Shown here in pieces: positions 1-9,020 of a stretch of 52,219 nt of DNA; the first letter of the stretch is position 1, and each line of letters starts with the position of its first letter. The notes beneath the pieces were generated by a model. The model saw nothing but the letters and a program-made list of their open reading frames with translations. It searched no databases and was not told the origin of the DNA. Origin of the DNA: Hoeflea sp. YIM 152468 (GTDB lineage Bacteria; Pseudomonadota; Alphaproteobacteria; Rhizobiales; Rhizobiaceae); NCBI RefSeq assembly GCF_029210485.1, contig NZ_JARGET010000027.1, positions 1 to 52,219 on the forward strand, given 5' to 3'. The position numbers were made by a program, and so were the translations under genes.

Positions 1-111
1 CCCGGATGGCGGCAGGGGTGCCCGGCAGCGCCTGCGATCAGCAGGCGCGGGAGAGTCTGGCGGATGTGGGCGGCATAACGTCTTTCCGCTCGCGGACGCT
101 CGCCCGGCTTT

Positions 112-132
112 ATGCCGGATCAAGTCCGGCAT
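112..132. repeat. short palindromic intergenic repeat
   Basis: Perfect 8-bp inverted repeat ATGCCGGA / TCCGGCAT around the 5-nt loop TCAAG. This phrase is familiar from intergenic DNA of many alphaproteobacteria, so it is probably one copy of a dispersed palindrome. It could also act as a terminator for whatever lies left of the window. No T-run follows it. Confidence 0.5.
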
Positions 133-173
133 GACGGAATTTGGGGAAATCAGCATCCCGTCCTTTGGGTCGC

Positions 174-320
174 CTAATGGCAGTGCACCTGGCCGGTTCT
201 ATTGTCCATGTGGCAGCATTGGCCCGGTGGCGAGCTCTTGCGGCAGCCGCCGCCATGGGCATGGGCAAGATTGATGGAAAGCAGCGATATCATCGCCAGC
301 AGCGCCAGGCATCGTTTCAT
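174..320 (-). CDS. small secreted Cys/His-rich protein (48 aa)
   Basis: Residues 1-20 form a signal peptide (MKR start, hydrophobic core, AHA cleavage site). The mature part is only about 28 residues and is rich in Gly, Cys and His. It has a CCHM motif and ends in TGQVHCH, resembling the small secreted family with a GCHxxRKTGxYHCH signature. The ATG at 320 was chosen because a GGGAG Shine-Dalgarno lies about 10 nt upstream and the signal peptide begins there; a longer frame to 374 has no such support. The Cys/His pattern suggests metal binding, but the function is unknown. Confidence 0.55.
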   Translation of the reverse strand: MKRCLALLAMISLLSINLAHAHGGGCRKSSPPGQCCHMDNRTGQVHCH

Positions 321-587
321 GGTCACATCTCCCGCTCGGGATGAGCTGACCGAACCCTCGGCCGTCTCACTCAAAATAGCAACGCCAAGTTGATGCTGTG
401 CACAATTCCCGCGTGCAAGGTCTCGCCGTTACGGCAAATCGCTATGTGGTGCGACCAGCCCCTGGGCGCCGCGTTAACCCGGCATTGACCATGCGGCGCA
501 TTTTCAGCCATCGCCTAACCCATTTTTCAGGGCAAGGCGGTGACACTGGCCCAAGCCGCAACACTGCTGAGCCACGGGAGGCGGATC

Positions 588-1676
588 ATGTCACCGGTTT
601 TTCGATTTGCGCCACACCGGGTCGGCTGGGTCGACATCGCCAAGGGCATCTGCATCCTGTTCGTGGTGATGATGCATTCCACCCTCGGCGTCGAGGCGGC
701 GATGGGCGCCACAGGCTTCCTGCACGGGCTGACCGCCTTCGCCAAACCGTTCCGGATGCCGGATTTCTTCCTGCTGTCGGGGCTGTTTCTGGGGCTGACC
801 ATCGAGCGGCCATGGCGGCTGTATTTCGACCGCAAGGTGGTGCATTTTGTCTATTTCTACGTGCTGTGGCTGACCATCCAGTTCGGGTTCAAGGCGCCGT
901 TTACCGCGATGGAACAGGGCGGTGCTGTGGCGCTGCAGGGCTATCTGATGGCCTTTGTCGAACCGTTCGGAACGCTGTGGTTCATCTATATCCTGCCGCT
1001 GTTCTTCCTGCTGACGCGGGCGCTGCGCACCCTGCCCAAGGCCTGGGTGTTTGCCTGGGCGGCCTGGCTCAGCGTCTTGCCGGTGGCCACCGGATGGCTG
1101 CTGATTGACGAGTTCGCCGCGCGGTACGTCTATTTCTTCGCCGGCTATGCCTGCGCTCCGCTGATCTTCCAGGCCGCCGCCTGGGTCGACCGCAACCGCA
1201 GGGCGGGGCTGGTTTTTCTGGCCCTCTGGGCCGTGGTCAACGCGGCGCTGGTGTTCCTGCCGCTGACCCCAGGGTTGCAAGCATTTGCCGAACGGCCGTC
1301 CGAACTGCCGTTTGTCGGGCTGGGGCTCGGCTTTGCCGGGGCGCTGGCGATCGTCTCCGCCGCGGCGCTGCTGAATGGCCGAACGGGTCTGGTGGCCCGG
1401 TTCTTCCGCCATGCCGGCGAGCATTCCATCGTCGTCTATCTGGCGTTCTTCCTGCCGATGGCGCTCACCCGGACGCTGCTGGTCAGTCTGGCGCCGGGGC
1501 TCGGCGCCGGCCTGATCTCGCTTCTGGTGACGCTTGCCGCGGTGGCCGGGCCGCTGATCCTCTACCGGCTGATCGGCGCGACCGGGTACGGCCGGTTCCT
1601 GTTTGCCCGTCCGGCCTGGGCCATCACCGCCAGCCGCGATGCCGCAGCGAAGACGGCTCCGGCCCCCGTCGCCTGA
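588..1676 (+). CDS. acyltransferase 3 family membrane protein
   Basis: This is an integral membrane protein of about 362 aa with roughly ten hydrophobic segments. Near the N-terminus, VDIAKGICILFVVMMH carries the histidine typical of acyltransferase-3 (OafA/ExoH/fucose 4-O-acetylase type) enzymes, followed by an FFLLSGLFLG motif. Family members move acetyl or succinyl groups onto sugars of exopolysaccharide, LPS or periplasmic glucans. The start at 588 has GGGAGG 6 nt upstream; the frame extends to 540 without a ribosome site. No polysaccharide genes are adjacent, so the acceptor cannot be inferred. Confidence 0.8.
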   Translation: MSPVFRFAPHRVGWVDIAKGICILFVVMMHSTLGVEAAMGATGFLHGLTAFAKPFRMPDFFLLSGLFLGLTIERPWRLYFDRKVVHFVYFYVLWLTIQFGFKAPFTAMEQGGAVALQGYLMAFVEPFGTLWFIYILPLFFLLTRALRTLPKAWVFAWAAWLSVLPVATGWLLIDEFAARYVYFFAGYACAPLIFQAAAWVDRNRRAGLVFLALWAVVNAALVFLPLTPGLQAFAERPSELPFVGLGLGFAGALAIVSAAALLNGRTGLVARFFRHAGEHSIVVYLAFFLPMALTRTLLVSLAPGLGAGLISLLVTLAAVAGPLILYRLIGATGYGRFLFARPAWAITASRDAAAKTAPAPVA

Positions 1677-1756
1677 GCGGAAGATCCGGCACAGGGCGTT
1701 GAAAGACGCGGGCGGGACCTCTAGATGTTGAGACAAATCCTGCCCGGAGATCCCGC

Positions 1757-2374
1757 ATGTCGCTGTTGTTTCGTTGTCTGCCCGCCGGAGCGGTGGTGTC
1801 CGCTGCCGCCGCCCTGTTGATGACCGTGCAACAGGCACTGGCCTGGACGGCTGCCGAACAGGTCAGGACCTATCCGGTATCGGGCCGGTCCGGGGCTGAA
1901 CTCTACCAGTCGATCGGCACCACCGGGCCGGTGATCTCGGGCGGCCGCCGCACCATTGCCCACACCACGTTCGAGCTGACCTGGGGGCGTGATTACCGGG
2001 AGCGTGCCGACGGCAGTTGCGTCATCGCGCGGAACGTGCCGAAGCTGATCATCACCTATACCCTGCCCAAACCGCGCGATGGCCTGCCGCAGGGCGTGGC
2101 CTCGCGCTGGAAGCGGTTTTACGACGGGCTGGCGGCGCATGAGCGGGTGCACGGGCAGCACATCATCGAGATGGTGCAAGCGATCGAGGATGTCAGCGTC
2201 GGTCTGAGCGCCCCGAACGATCCCGGCTGCCACAAGGTCCGGGCCGAGCTGCAGACCCATCTCAAGCGGCTGTCGGACGAGCAGCGGGCCCGCGGCCGCG
2301 AATTCGACCGGATCGAGATGGGCGATGGCGGTGCGGTGCAGACTCTGGTGCTGGGGCTCGTCAACGGAGGCTGA
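1757..2374 (+). CDS. DUF922 family putative secreted zinc protease
   Basis: The protein has 205 residues with an N-terminal signal peptide (about 1-29, ending QALA). It has the DUF922 layout, including FELTWGRDY and, at about residue 131, AAHERVHGQH, which contains an HExxH zinc motif. Family members are predicted periplasmic or exported zinc-dependent peptidases with unknown substrates. GGAGA lies 6 nt before the ATG. It stands alone, with about 100 bp to the next gene on each side. Activity is inferred from the motif only. Confidence 0.75.
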   Translation: MSLLFRCLPAGAVVSAAAALLMTVQQALAWTAAEQVRTYPVSGRSGAELYQSIGTTGPVISGGRRTIAHTTFELTWGRDYRERADGSCVIARNVPKLIITYTLPKPRDGLPQGVASRWKRFYDGLAAHERVHGQHIIEMVQAIEDVSVGLSAPNDPGCHKVRAELQTHLKRLSDEQRARGREFDRIEMGDGGAVQTLVLGLVNGG

Positions 2375-2473
2375 GGCGGGCACTGCCGGTTTGGCCTTGC
2401 CGCAGCTCGCGCGGCTGACTAGGCTCGGGGCCCGGCGGCAGAAACCGTTTGCACCGCAGAACCAGGACCCCGC

Positions 2474-3580
2474 ATGAGCGTTCGCATTGCCACTTTCAAC
2501 GCCGAGAACCTGATGAGCCGGTTCGATTTCTCTGGGTTTCGCAACGAGTTGCGGCAGGACCGGGTGTCGCAGCTGTATGAATTCACCTCCGAAGCGCAGT
2601 ACCGCCAGGCCGAGATCGCCCGCGCCGTATCGCTGACCGACGACACCCGGCAATTGACCGCGCTGGCGATCGCCGAGGCCGATGCCGATATCCTGTGCCT
2701 GCAGGAGGTGGAGAATCTCGATACGCTGCACCGCTTCGAATATGGCTATCTGTTCAAGATGATCGGCGATGGCTACCGCCACAAGGTGTTGATCGAAGGC
2801 AATGACAGCCGCGGCATCAACCTGGCGCTGATGACCCGGGACAAGACGCTCGACGGGGCGCCGATTGACGTGCTTGACGTCACCAGCCACGCGCATCTGA
2901 GCTACGAGGCGATGGGGCTCTACACGCCGGACCTTGAGGGCCATGCCCATCCCAATGACAAGGTGTTCAAGCGCGATTGCCTCGAGGTCGATGTCAGGAT
3001 CGGCACCAAGCGGCTGACGATCTATGTGGTGCATTTCAAATCGATGGGCAGTTCGCGCAACGGCATCGATGGCCGTACCGGAACCTCCCCGGTGCGGATG
3101 GCCGAAGCGCGCGGCGTGCGCAAGATCATCACCGACCGGTTCGGAGCCAATGGCGGCGGCAAGCGCTACGTCATTGCCGGCGATTTCAATGATTATTCCG
3201 AGAAGCTGGTGATCACCGGCGACCGGCGCAATGGCTATCAGTTCGTGCCCGAACAGGCCGAAGGCGGCGCAGTGCGGCTTCTGACGGCGGGCGGTTTTGC
3301 CGAAAACGTGGTGGCGCGGCGACCGGAGCTGGACCGCTGGACGCTGTATCACACCCGCGGGCCGCAGGAGCGGCATCTGTGCCAGCTCGACTATCTGCTG
3401 GCCTCACCGGCGCTCACACGCAGCAACCGCGACCGCTTGCCCGATATTGTTCGCGCCGGCCAGCCCTGGCGGACCCTGTTTCCCGAGGGCCAGCAGGTCG
3501 ACCGCTACCCGCGTACCGGCTGGGACCGGCCCAAGGCGTCGGATCATTGCCCGGTGGCAATGAGCTTCGATATGGTCTGA
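2474..3580 (+). CDS. endonuclease/exonuclease/phosphatase family protein
   Basis: A 368-aa protein of the EEP fold (DNase I, exonuclease III, inositol phosphatase superfamily). The recognisable motifs run in order: IATFNAENL at the N-terminus, LCLQEVEN with the metal-binding Glu, VVHFKS, IAGDFND with the catalytic Asp/Asn, and SDHCPV with the terminal His. No signal peptide is seen, so it is probably cytoplasmic. Its substrate may be a nucleic acid, phospholipid or nucleotide. The stop directly abuts the following NUDIX gene, so the two are probably co-transcribed. Confidence 0.82.
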   Translation: MSVRIATFNAENLMSRFDFSGFRNELRQDRVSQLYEFTSEAQYRQAEIARAVSLTDDTRQLTALAIAEADADILCLQEVENLDTLHRFEYGYLFKMIGDGYRHKVLIEGNDSRGINLALMTRDKTLDGAPIDVLDVTSHAHLSYEAMGLYTPDLEGHAHPNDKVFKRDCLEVDVRIGTKRLTIYVVHFKSMGSSRNGIDGRTGTSPVRMAEARGVRKIITDRFGANGGGKRYVIAGDFNDYSEKLVITGDRRNGYQFVPEQAEGGAVRLLTAGGFAENVVARRPELDRWTLYHTRGPQERHLCQLDYLLASPALTRSNRDRLPDIVRAGQPWRTLFPEGQQVDRYPRTGWDRPKASDHCPVAMSFDMV

Positions 3581-4336
3581 GTGATGACGGTCTCCCGCAT
3601 TCCCCTGAACCGGGTGTTCAGCCTCGAGGCGGTCCGGCTGCGCGTCGATGAGGGCGAGCACCCCTGGCAAACCGCCGAACGGGAGGCGATCGCGGCGCAC
3701 TGGGCGCGCGAACAGATCGAGCGGCCATGGCTGTTCAACGGCACGGTGATGATGCACCGGGATTTGCGGCTGGTGGATGGAACCATTGCCGGGACCAGTC
3801 ACCGGGCGCCCTATGCGGCGCTGCTGCACTGGGTGAAAACCCAGCCCGAGGCCGATGTCTGGCACCTGTTCGGCTCGGCGGTGATGCTGTCGTCGGACAA
3901 CGCCATGCTGCTGATCCGCATGGCGGCGAAGACCGCCAATGCCGGCAGGGTCTATGCGCCGGCCGGCTCCCTTGACGAGAGCGACATTCGCGATGGCCAG
4001 GTCAATGTCGAAGGCAGCATCCTGCGCGAGGCGATGGAGGAGACCGGGTGCGACCTGACCCTTGCTGCGGCGGAGAAGCGCCTGTGGTGCTGGCGGCGGG
4101 GCCGCCGGGTGGCGATTTTCCGCCGGTTCCGGCTTGGTCAGCCCGCGGCGCTGCTGGTCGAACGGATCCGCGAGCACATCCGCACCGATGCGGAACAGGA
4201 GATCGAGGACGTGGTGGTGGTGCGCGCGCCCGGTGACGCCGGACCGACCGTCACCCCCTATATGCAGGCGATGATCGATTTTCATTTTGCCGCACCGGGG
4301 TCTCAGAGCAGTTGGCAGGCGGATGAAAACGGATAG
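3581..4336 (+). CDS. NUDIX hydrolase domain protein
   Basis: A 251-aa protein with a long N-terminal extension and a central NUDIX box (REAMEETGCDL at about residues 148-158), preceded by APAGSLDE. NUDIX enzymes hydrolyse nucleoside diphosphates linked to another group, such as ADP-ribose or dinucleotides; the substrate here is unknown. The first codon is GTG at 3581, with an ATG at 3584; either could start. It directly follows the EEP stop (TGAGTGATG). The spacing before the box Glu is looser than in the classical motif, so the subfamily is not assigned. Confidence 0.72.
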   Translation: MMTVSRIPLNRVFSLEAVRLRVDEGEHPWQTAEREAIAAHWAREQIERPWLFNGTVMMHRDLRLVDGTIAGTSHRAPYAALLHWVKTQPEADVWHLFGSAVMLSSDNAMLLIRMAAKTANAGRVYAPAGSLDESDIRDGQVNVEGSILREAMEETGCDLTLAAAEKRLWCWRRGRRVAIFRRFRLGQPAALLVERIREHIRTDAEQEIEDVVVVRAPGDAGPTVTPYMQAMIDFHFAAPGSQSSWQADENG

Positions 4337-4399
4337 GATATGGCCAAAGGCAGGCGGCGCAACCGCGTCCGCCGCATTGGCGAGGGGCCGGGGCAACGC

Positions 4400-5320
4400 A
4401 TGACGGATTACGCAATTTATGACGTCTTCACCGGAACGGCGCTTGCCGGCAACCCTTTGGCAGTGGTGTTTGACGCCGATGAGCTTCGCGATGCCCGGAT
4501 GCAGATGATCGCGCGCGAATTCAACCTGTCGGAAACCGTGTTTGTGCTCAAGCCCGAACACCCGGCGCACACGGCGCGGCTCAGGATCTTCACGCCCGAA
4601 CGCGAACTGCCCTTTGCCGGCCATCCCACCGTCGGCGCTGCCATCGCCCTTGCGGATCGCCGTCTTGGCGGCGCGGCGCCGGCCAATGGCATGGACATGG
4701 TCAAGATGCTGGAGGAGGTGATCGGGGCGGTGCGCTGTGCCGTTCGCATCCGGCCCGGCGAGGCGGGGTTTGCCGAGTTCGATCTGCCGCGGCTGTCGCG
4801 CCGTCTTGATATCGACATCGAACCGGCCGACATCGGCGCCGCCCTCGGTCTCGACCCGCACGAGATCGGTTTTGAAAACCATCGGGTGTCGTTGTGGAGT
4901 GCTGGCGTTGCCTTCGTGCTGGTGCCGGTTCACGATCAGGCGGCGGCTGCCAAGGCCGAATGCAACGCGGCGGAATGGGACCGGGTGGCGCCCATGGGGG
5001 ACGGGAAACTGGCTTATCCCTATGTGTATTGCCGTGGCGGGATGCATCACAAAGCGTGCTTTCATGCCCGGATGTTTGCGCCCGGCGACGGTATCCCGGA
5101 AGATCCGGCGACCGGCTCGGCGGCGGCTGCGCTGTCGGGCGCCATTCACCAGTTCGACGGTCTGCTGGAGGGCAACCATGCGCTGGTGATCGAACAGGGC
5201 GTTGAAATGGGCCGGCCGTCGCTGATCCATCTGCACATCAGCTGCACCGGCCCGGATGTGTCCCATGTCCGGATCGGCGGAGAGGCGGTGCGGATCGCCG
5301 AGGGGCGGCTGTTGATCTGA
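4400..5320 (+). CDS. PhzF family isomerase-like protein
   Basis: A 306-aa protein of the phenazine-biosynthesis PhzF / diaminopimelate epimerase-like fold. The N-terminal NLSETVFV carries the conserved Glu, [10 protein letters not shown] is the family signature, and the C-terminal half has [12 protein letters not shown]. Family members catalyse isomerisation or epimerisation without cofactor. No phz genes are nearby, so the substrate is unknown. The ATG at 4400 fits the canonical N-terminus ([12 protein letters not shown]) and has GAGG upstream; the frame can be read back to 4340 but that part looks non-coding. Confidence 0.85.
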   Translation: MTDYAIYDVFTGTALAGNPLAVVFDADELRDARMQMIAREFNLSETVFVLKPEHPAHTARLRIFTPERELPFAGHPTVGAAIALADRRLGGAAPANGMDMVKMLEEVIGAVRCAVRIRPGEAGFAEFDLPRLSRRLDIDIEPADIGAALGLDPHEIGFENHRVSLWSAGVAFVLVPVHDQAAAAKAECNAAEWDRVAPMGDGKLAYPYVYCRGGMHHKACFHARMFAPGDGIPEDPATGSAAAALSGAIHQFDGLLEGNHALVIEQGVEMGRPSLIHLHISCTGPDVSHVRIGGEAVRIAEGRLLI

Positions 5321-5616
5321 GCCCGGCAGGGGATCCCGGCTGGATCCGTTGTCGAGGCCGCATGATCCTGAGAGCCCGATGTCTCCGGCGCGGTTGCCAC
5401 TTCGTCTTTGAGCCGTTTCGGGCCCGAAGGCCTCGCGCGCACGCCGGTGGCAAGGTATAAAGGCCGCTCGATCTGTGTGACTGAATGCATTAGCGGTATG
5501 GTCAAGGTAAATGCCTTTGGCCGCGACATGCCTTGGTCACCGGGCCGGGCAAACCGGCGCTGTTGTGCTTGACACTGTATTTGTTGCAACGTGTCGGGAT
5601 CATGTGAAAAACAGTG

Positions 5617-5645
5617 TGGACACGGGCTGTCATCCGGTCTATACG
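5617..5645 (+). promoter_or_regulatory. candidate sigma70 promoter of tRNA-Lys
   Basis: TGGACA (5617-5622), a 17-nt spacer and TATACG (5640-5645) match the -35/-10 consensus at 5/6 and 4/6. The predicted start is about 20 nt before the mature tRNA. A second TTGACA at 5569 has no good -10. The preceding 5321-5616 shows no gene. Confidence 0.45.
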
Positions 5646-5673
5646 CCGTTTCGTCCCGGTAGCGGGGCAGGTG

Positions 5674-5749
<76 letters not shown>

Positions 5750-5862
5750 TTAATTCAAAGGCTTGACGGGTCTCGTGCGCCGGGCTTTTTACAGGGTCTG
5801 GCATTTTTTACACCTGGCAGCGTCTAATGTTCACGTTTTGAATTGATCCTATGCGCGCGCGA

Positions 5863-6588
5863 CTATGGCGTTTGGTCGGATGTGGGTCTCTTGCCCGGTT
5901 GATTAGCTACAAATACCGGGAAATTTCTGTCTCCATAATGCTTTTGTATGGCAGGGCCTATTCCGAAGGTGACTTTCTCAGCAAGCTCTTGGACGGGGTG
6001 CAAACGAGAACGGATTTCCTTTATCAAACTTTCAAGCTCAATCTCGTAGGGTGCCATCTCGGCAACTTCACTTTCGGTGAGTTCAGAAGTAATTACACCG
6101 TCCGCGGTTGCCGTATGGCGTTTCAATATTTTTTTCAGCTCTCCCCGCTTCTCGGAATAGCTCTCAAGAGCAGCAATTAGAGTACTGTGCTGCATAAGCA
6201 TGTCAGTTGCGGCGTAGACAATCTCATTCGCCCTAGCCTCCATCAATGGCGCCAATTCAGCGGCCTCTATCTGGTAAATTTGGTTGCTAGATACTATTGG
6301 CAGCACGCGACGCCAGACCGGATAGTGGGACAAGCCTCTTTCGTTGGCCTCGGAGAGAGATTGGTCAATTGAGCTTTTGATGGCGACCACGTCGGACAGC
6401 ACTAAGGACGCTTTCACCATCAGTCTAAGTGCCTGTCCTTTCTGATCTTGGTCTCTAGCTTCTCTGTCCCGATTGGTTGTGTTCGCAGCTGACTGTCTTG
6501 CCAGTACCCAAGAGATTACACCTCCAACCACCGCACCAAGTAGTGCGCCGCCGAACCCGCTGATTAACGTTGCATATTCTGCGTCCAT
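5863..6588 (-). CDS. hypothetical membrane-anchored coiled-coil protein
   Basis: A 241-aa protein I do not recognise. Residues about 7-29 form one transmembrane helix rich in Gly and Ala (GGALLGAVVGGVISWVL). A charged, mostly helical region with coiled-coil character follows, with many Glu, Lys and Leu residues around 130-190. The base composition looks clearly lower in GC than the neighbours. It lies 3' of a tRNA gene, which suggests horizontal acquisition. No Shine-Dalgarno is obvious before the ATG at 6588. The predicted topology is a short N-terminus, one membrane anchor and a large soluble domain. The gap 6589-6811 shows nothing. Confidence 0.6.
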   Translation of the reverse strand: MDAEYATLISGFGGALLGAVVGGVISWVLARQSAANTTNRDREARDQDQKGQALRLMVKASLVLSDVVAIKSSIDQSLSEANERGLSHYPVWRRVLPIVSSNQIYQIEAAELAPLMEARANEIVYAATDMLMQHSTLIAALESYSEKRGELKKILKRHTATADGVITSELTESEVAEMAPYEIELESLIKEIRSRLHPVQELAEKVTFGIGPAIQKHYGDRNFPVFVANQPGKRPTSDQTP

Positions 6589-6811
6589 GTCGGCAAGATA
6601 TCACAGACGGTTTTCTCCTGCTCGCTAGATCAGTCAAGGGTCGAAAATTCTTGTTGATCTCTCGCACCAAGGCTATTTCGTTTTCCCGGGTTTTCAATGT
6701 GACTCTGGTCCTCGAAAGAGGGGCGCATCAGGGTCACAACGCAGCAAAGGTGGTGTGGCTGATTCAGCCCGCATGCCGCTTTCAAGACCGCTCGCGACGA
6801 CCATCCGCTTG

Positions 6812-7354
6812 TCAACCGCTGCCAGTTTTCCAGGGTTCGTCGTCGTCCTCTCCAAGGTCGCGGGCGAGCAATTGCCGGGCCCGGTAGAGACGGCTCTTGA
6901 CCGTGCCGACAGCGCAGTCGCACATTTCAGCGGTGGCGATGTAGCTTTCGCCCATGGCGACATGAACAACGACGTCCCGGTAGTGCATAGGCAACCGATC
7001 GATGGCGGTAAGCAGTTCCCGGCCTCGAAAACACCACTCCTGAGTGGGATCACATTGAACGTCGGCTGACACACAATCCTTGAAGCCCGGAGGCTCGCGG
7101 GTTTCGATCTTGTAGCGTGTGTTGAAGGTGTTGCGCATGATCGTGAACAGCCAAGACTTCAACCGCGTGCCGCGTCGAAATCTTTCCACATTGGCCAAAG
7201 CCTTTGTCAGAGTTTCCTGAACGAGATCGTCTGCGTCGGACCCATTTCTGCAAAAAGTTCGGGCAAAGGCCCGCAGTGCCGGAATCAGATCAACGACCTC
7301 CTCCTGAACAGAATCCCGCTCTTTGGGCGGGAGGTCATTCGATCGCGTACTCAT
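6812..7354 (-). CDS. ecfG: ECF RNA polymerase sigma factor, EcfG (ECF15)-like
   Basis: A 180-aa group-IV sigma factor with region 2 (ADDLVQETLTKALANVERF, then WLFTIMRNTF) and region 4 (LPMHYRDVVVHVAM to GTVKSRLYRARQLLARDL). This organisation and wording match EcfG/RpoE2, the alphaproteobacterial general-stress sigma factor, which is normally held by NepR and released by phosphorylated PhyR. The ATG at 7354 was chosen because GGAGGG precedes it; upstream codons to 7543 look non-coding. A GGAAC-N17-GTT site at 7392-7416 suggests autoregulation. The assignment to the EcfG subgroup rather than another ECF group rests on motif resemblance plus the surrounding promoters. Confidence 0.85.
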   Translation of the reverse strand: MSTRSNDLPPKERDSVQEEVVDLIPALRAFARTFCRNGSDADDLVQETLTKALANVERFRRGTRLKSWLFTIMRNTFNTRYKIETREPPGFKDCVSADVQCDPTQEWCFRGRELLTAIDRLPMHYRDVVVHVAMGESYIATAEMCDCAVGTVKSRLYRARQLLARDLGEDDDEPWKTGSG

Positions 7355-7391
7355 GGCACCCTCCCTCTTCAAACATACGAATGCAACGGTC

Positions 7392-7416
7392 AACGCCCGG
7401 TTGTTATGTTGGTTCC
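7392..7416 (-). promoter_or_regulatory. EcfG-type promoter of the sigma factor gene
   Basis: On the minus strand this reads GGAAC (7416-7412), 17 nt ending in C, then GTT (7394-7392), an exact match to GGAAC-N16-CGTT. It lies about 38 nt upstream of the sigma ATG, implying positive autoregulation. Confidence 0.8.
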
Positions 7417-7523
7417 ACCCGTTTTGAAGCAAATGCGGTACGGTTTGGAGGGAAGCGCTGAAGAGCGCTCCAGTTCTTGATGCAGCGCTGGCGGGGTGCG
7501 GCACAGGCGGGAACGCGCTGGCC

Positions 7524-7679
7524 TCAAGGCACAAAAATGGCAAGTGCGGCCGCTAGCAGAACAAGGCCCACCAGTCCCAGACCAAACACAAGGCGCCGGG
7601 CCGGCGTGCGCAAGATGATGTCACCCTGCCGGGCCTTTCTCGCCGGGTAGGACCGTTGCTGTTGCGTTTTCTTCACCAC
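7524..7679 (-). CDS. small single-pass membrane protein (51 aa)
   Basis: A basic N-terminal half (KKTQQQRSYPARKARQG) is followed by one transmembrane helix near the C-terminus (residues about 30-50, LVFGLGLVGLVLLAAALAIF). Small proteins of this ARQG-plus-helix design are common in rhizobial stress loci; the function is unknown. The start is a GTG at 7679 (or 7676) with CAGGAG 5-8 nt upstream. An in-frame ATG at 7700 cannot be the start because it abuts the -10 element of the EcfG-type promoter and would precede the transcript. Confidence 0.65.
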   Translation of the reverse strand: MVKKTQQQRSYPARKARQGDIILRTPARRLVFGLGLVGLVLLAAALAIFVP

Positions 7680-7700
7680 AGAATCTCCTGTTGCGGTCAT

Positions 7701-7725
7701 AACGTCGGTGCGGTGGAAATGTTCC
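7701..7725 (-). promoter_or_regulatory. EcfG-type promoter of the 51-aa membrane protein
   Basis: GGAAC (7725-7721), 17 nt ending in C, GTT (7703-7701) on the minus strand. The expected transcript begins only a few nucleotides before the ribosome site at 7685-7689, giving a very short leader. Confidence 0.75.
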
Positions 7726-7871
7726 AGGCCAACGCGTCGGCGACGTCCTGCAGGGAACCATTGTGCCGCTGTGGTCTTTGACATGTGCAGGCGCGAAGCT
7801 TTCGCGGATCGGGGCCTTCTCTTCCTTGCCCGGTCTGACCGGCTCAACAACCAGATGGAGGACGTATCGCC

Positions 7872-8186
7872 ATGGACGAGAGATTTGACATGCCCGAGAT
7901 GTCAGCGGTCGAAATCGAGGGCCGCTTGATTGCGCAGCGCCATGTCCTGCAATGGCTGTTGCTGCATGTGGTCAAGCATGATGTCGACGTCGGCGCATTG
8001 CTTACCGAGCTGGACGAACGGTGGTCGCTTGCTGATGCACAGGAGGACCCCGGAGCCGTGCCCACAAGCGGCTTCGCTGTCTTCTCCGCGACCATGGCGG
8101 AAATGCGGCTGCTGCTCGAACCGCTGAAACAGAGCCGTACGTCCATGGCAAGCCAACCGGCGACTGGCCAATCGGCGAGAGGTTAG
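7872..8186 (+). CDS. hypothetical small acidic protein (104 aa)
   Basis: Not recognised as a named family. It is a 104-residue soluble, mostly helical protein with an amphipathic N-terminal half (EIEGRLIAQRHVLQWLLLHVVK). GGAGG lies 11 nt before the ATG at 7872; a second in-frame ATG is at 7890. A weak EcfG-like element (GGAAC at 7753-7757, then TT after 18 nt but no GTT) is upstream. Its place beside the sigma gene suggests a stress role, but this is inference. The 8187-8303 gap is empty. Confidence 0.6.
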   Translation: MDERFDMPEMSAVEIEGRLIAQRHVLQWLLLHVVKHDVDVGALLTELDERWSLADAQEDPGAVPTSGFAVFSATMAEMRLLLEPLKQSRTSMASQPATGQSARG

Positions 8187-8303
8187 GGGTGGAGCTTGAG
8201 CCTGTTGTCCTGGACCAGACGCGACAAATGGCTCGGATGGCGTTTGCCGCCGTCAGCGCAATCCGGGTGGCGTCAGTCAGGATCCGTGCCTCGGCAAGCG
8301 ATG

Positions 8304-9020
8304 TCAGTGCATCGGACCGAGCAGGCGATGATACTCCTCTTCCGGTCGTCCGTAGGTATCGGCGGCGAAGGATTCCATCGCGGCGCGGTTCCGGATGGTG
8401 ATGAAGCCGCGCTCGGCGCGTATGAAACGATTGCCTTCGAGCACATGCAGGGAGGTGGTGACGCTCGGCCGCCGCACGGCCAGCATCAGCGACAGGAACT
8501 CATGGGTGAGCGGGATTTCATCGCCGTCGACGCGGTCGTGACACATCAGCAGCCAACGGGCCAGCCGCTCGTCGATCTGGTGAACCGCGTTCGACAAAGC
8601 GGTGTAGGCAGTTTGGGTTGAAAGCGTGTGCAGATAGGTCATCAGCACACGGCGCAGGTCAGAACTCGCCGCCATTGCCGCGAGGAAGGGGCCGCGCTCG
8701 ATACGGTGGCCGGCGCCCGGCAGTTGCATGAAAATGTCGTGTGGGTGGCTGTCGGCTTCGATCAGAAGGGACACCGGTCCCCATCCGTCACGCCCGAACA
8801 GACCAGCTTCGGCGCGCTGCCCTTCCGGCGATTCCGCCACGATCGATGCAATGCCGGAGTCAACGAAATAGGCGTGATGCGAGAATTCGCCTGCCTCGGC
8901 AATGGCAAACCTGTTGGGCAGTTCCACAGGTTCGAGATATTGCGCCAAGCGGTGGAAGTCATCCTGCGACATGAGCTGAAGGAGCCGATTGCGCACAGCC
9001 GACTGCACTAATCCAGACAT
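8304..9020 (-). CDS. Crp/Fnr family transcriptional regulator
   Basis: A 238-aa regulator. Residues about 15-130 fit a cyclic-nucleotide-binding-like beta-barrel, and about 150-225 form the Crp-type winged helix (LTHEFLSLMLAVRRPSVTTSL as recognition helices). No cysteine cluster of the Fnr type is seen, so an oxygen-sensing iron-sulfur role is unlikely. The ATG at 9020 has GGAGAG upstream. It is divergent from the receiver-domain gene at 9212, so 9021-9211 probably holds both promoters, though no EcfG site is visible there. Similar regulators are common in rhizobial stress loci. Confidence 0.85.
   Translation of the reverse strand: MSGLVQSAVRNRLLQLMSQDDFHRLAQYLEPVELPNRFAIAEAGEFSHHAYFVDSGIASIVAESPEGQRAEAGLFGRDGWGPVSLLIEADSHPHDIFMQLPGAGHRIERGPFLAAMAASSDLRRVLMTYLHTLSTQTAYTALSNAVHQIDERLARWLLMCHDRVDGDEIPLTHEFLSLMLAVRRPSVTTSLHVLEGNRFIRAERGFITIRNRAAMESFAADTYGRPEEEYHRLLGPMH

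Noticed and set aside
1-134. Possible 3' end of a coding frame at the left edge (stop TGA at 132-134)
   Set aside because: The translation is not recognisable and the stop falls inside the palindromic repeat, so I cannot support it.
591-1838. 415-codon minus-strand frame opposite the acyltransferase gene
   Set aside because: Arg/Gly/Pro-rich translation typical of antisense frames in high-GC DNA; the plus strand has clear membrane helices and a ribosome site.
7753-7778. GGAAC followed by TT after 18-19 nt upstream of the 104-aa gene
   Set aside because: No GTT at the -10 position; mentioned in the gene entry but not called as a promoter.
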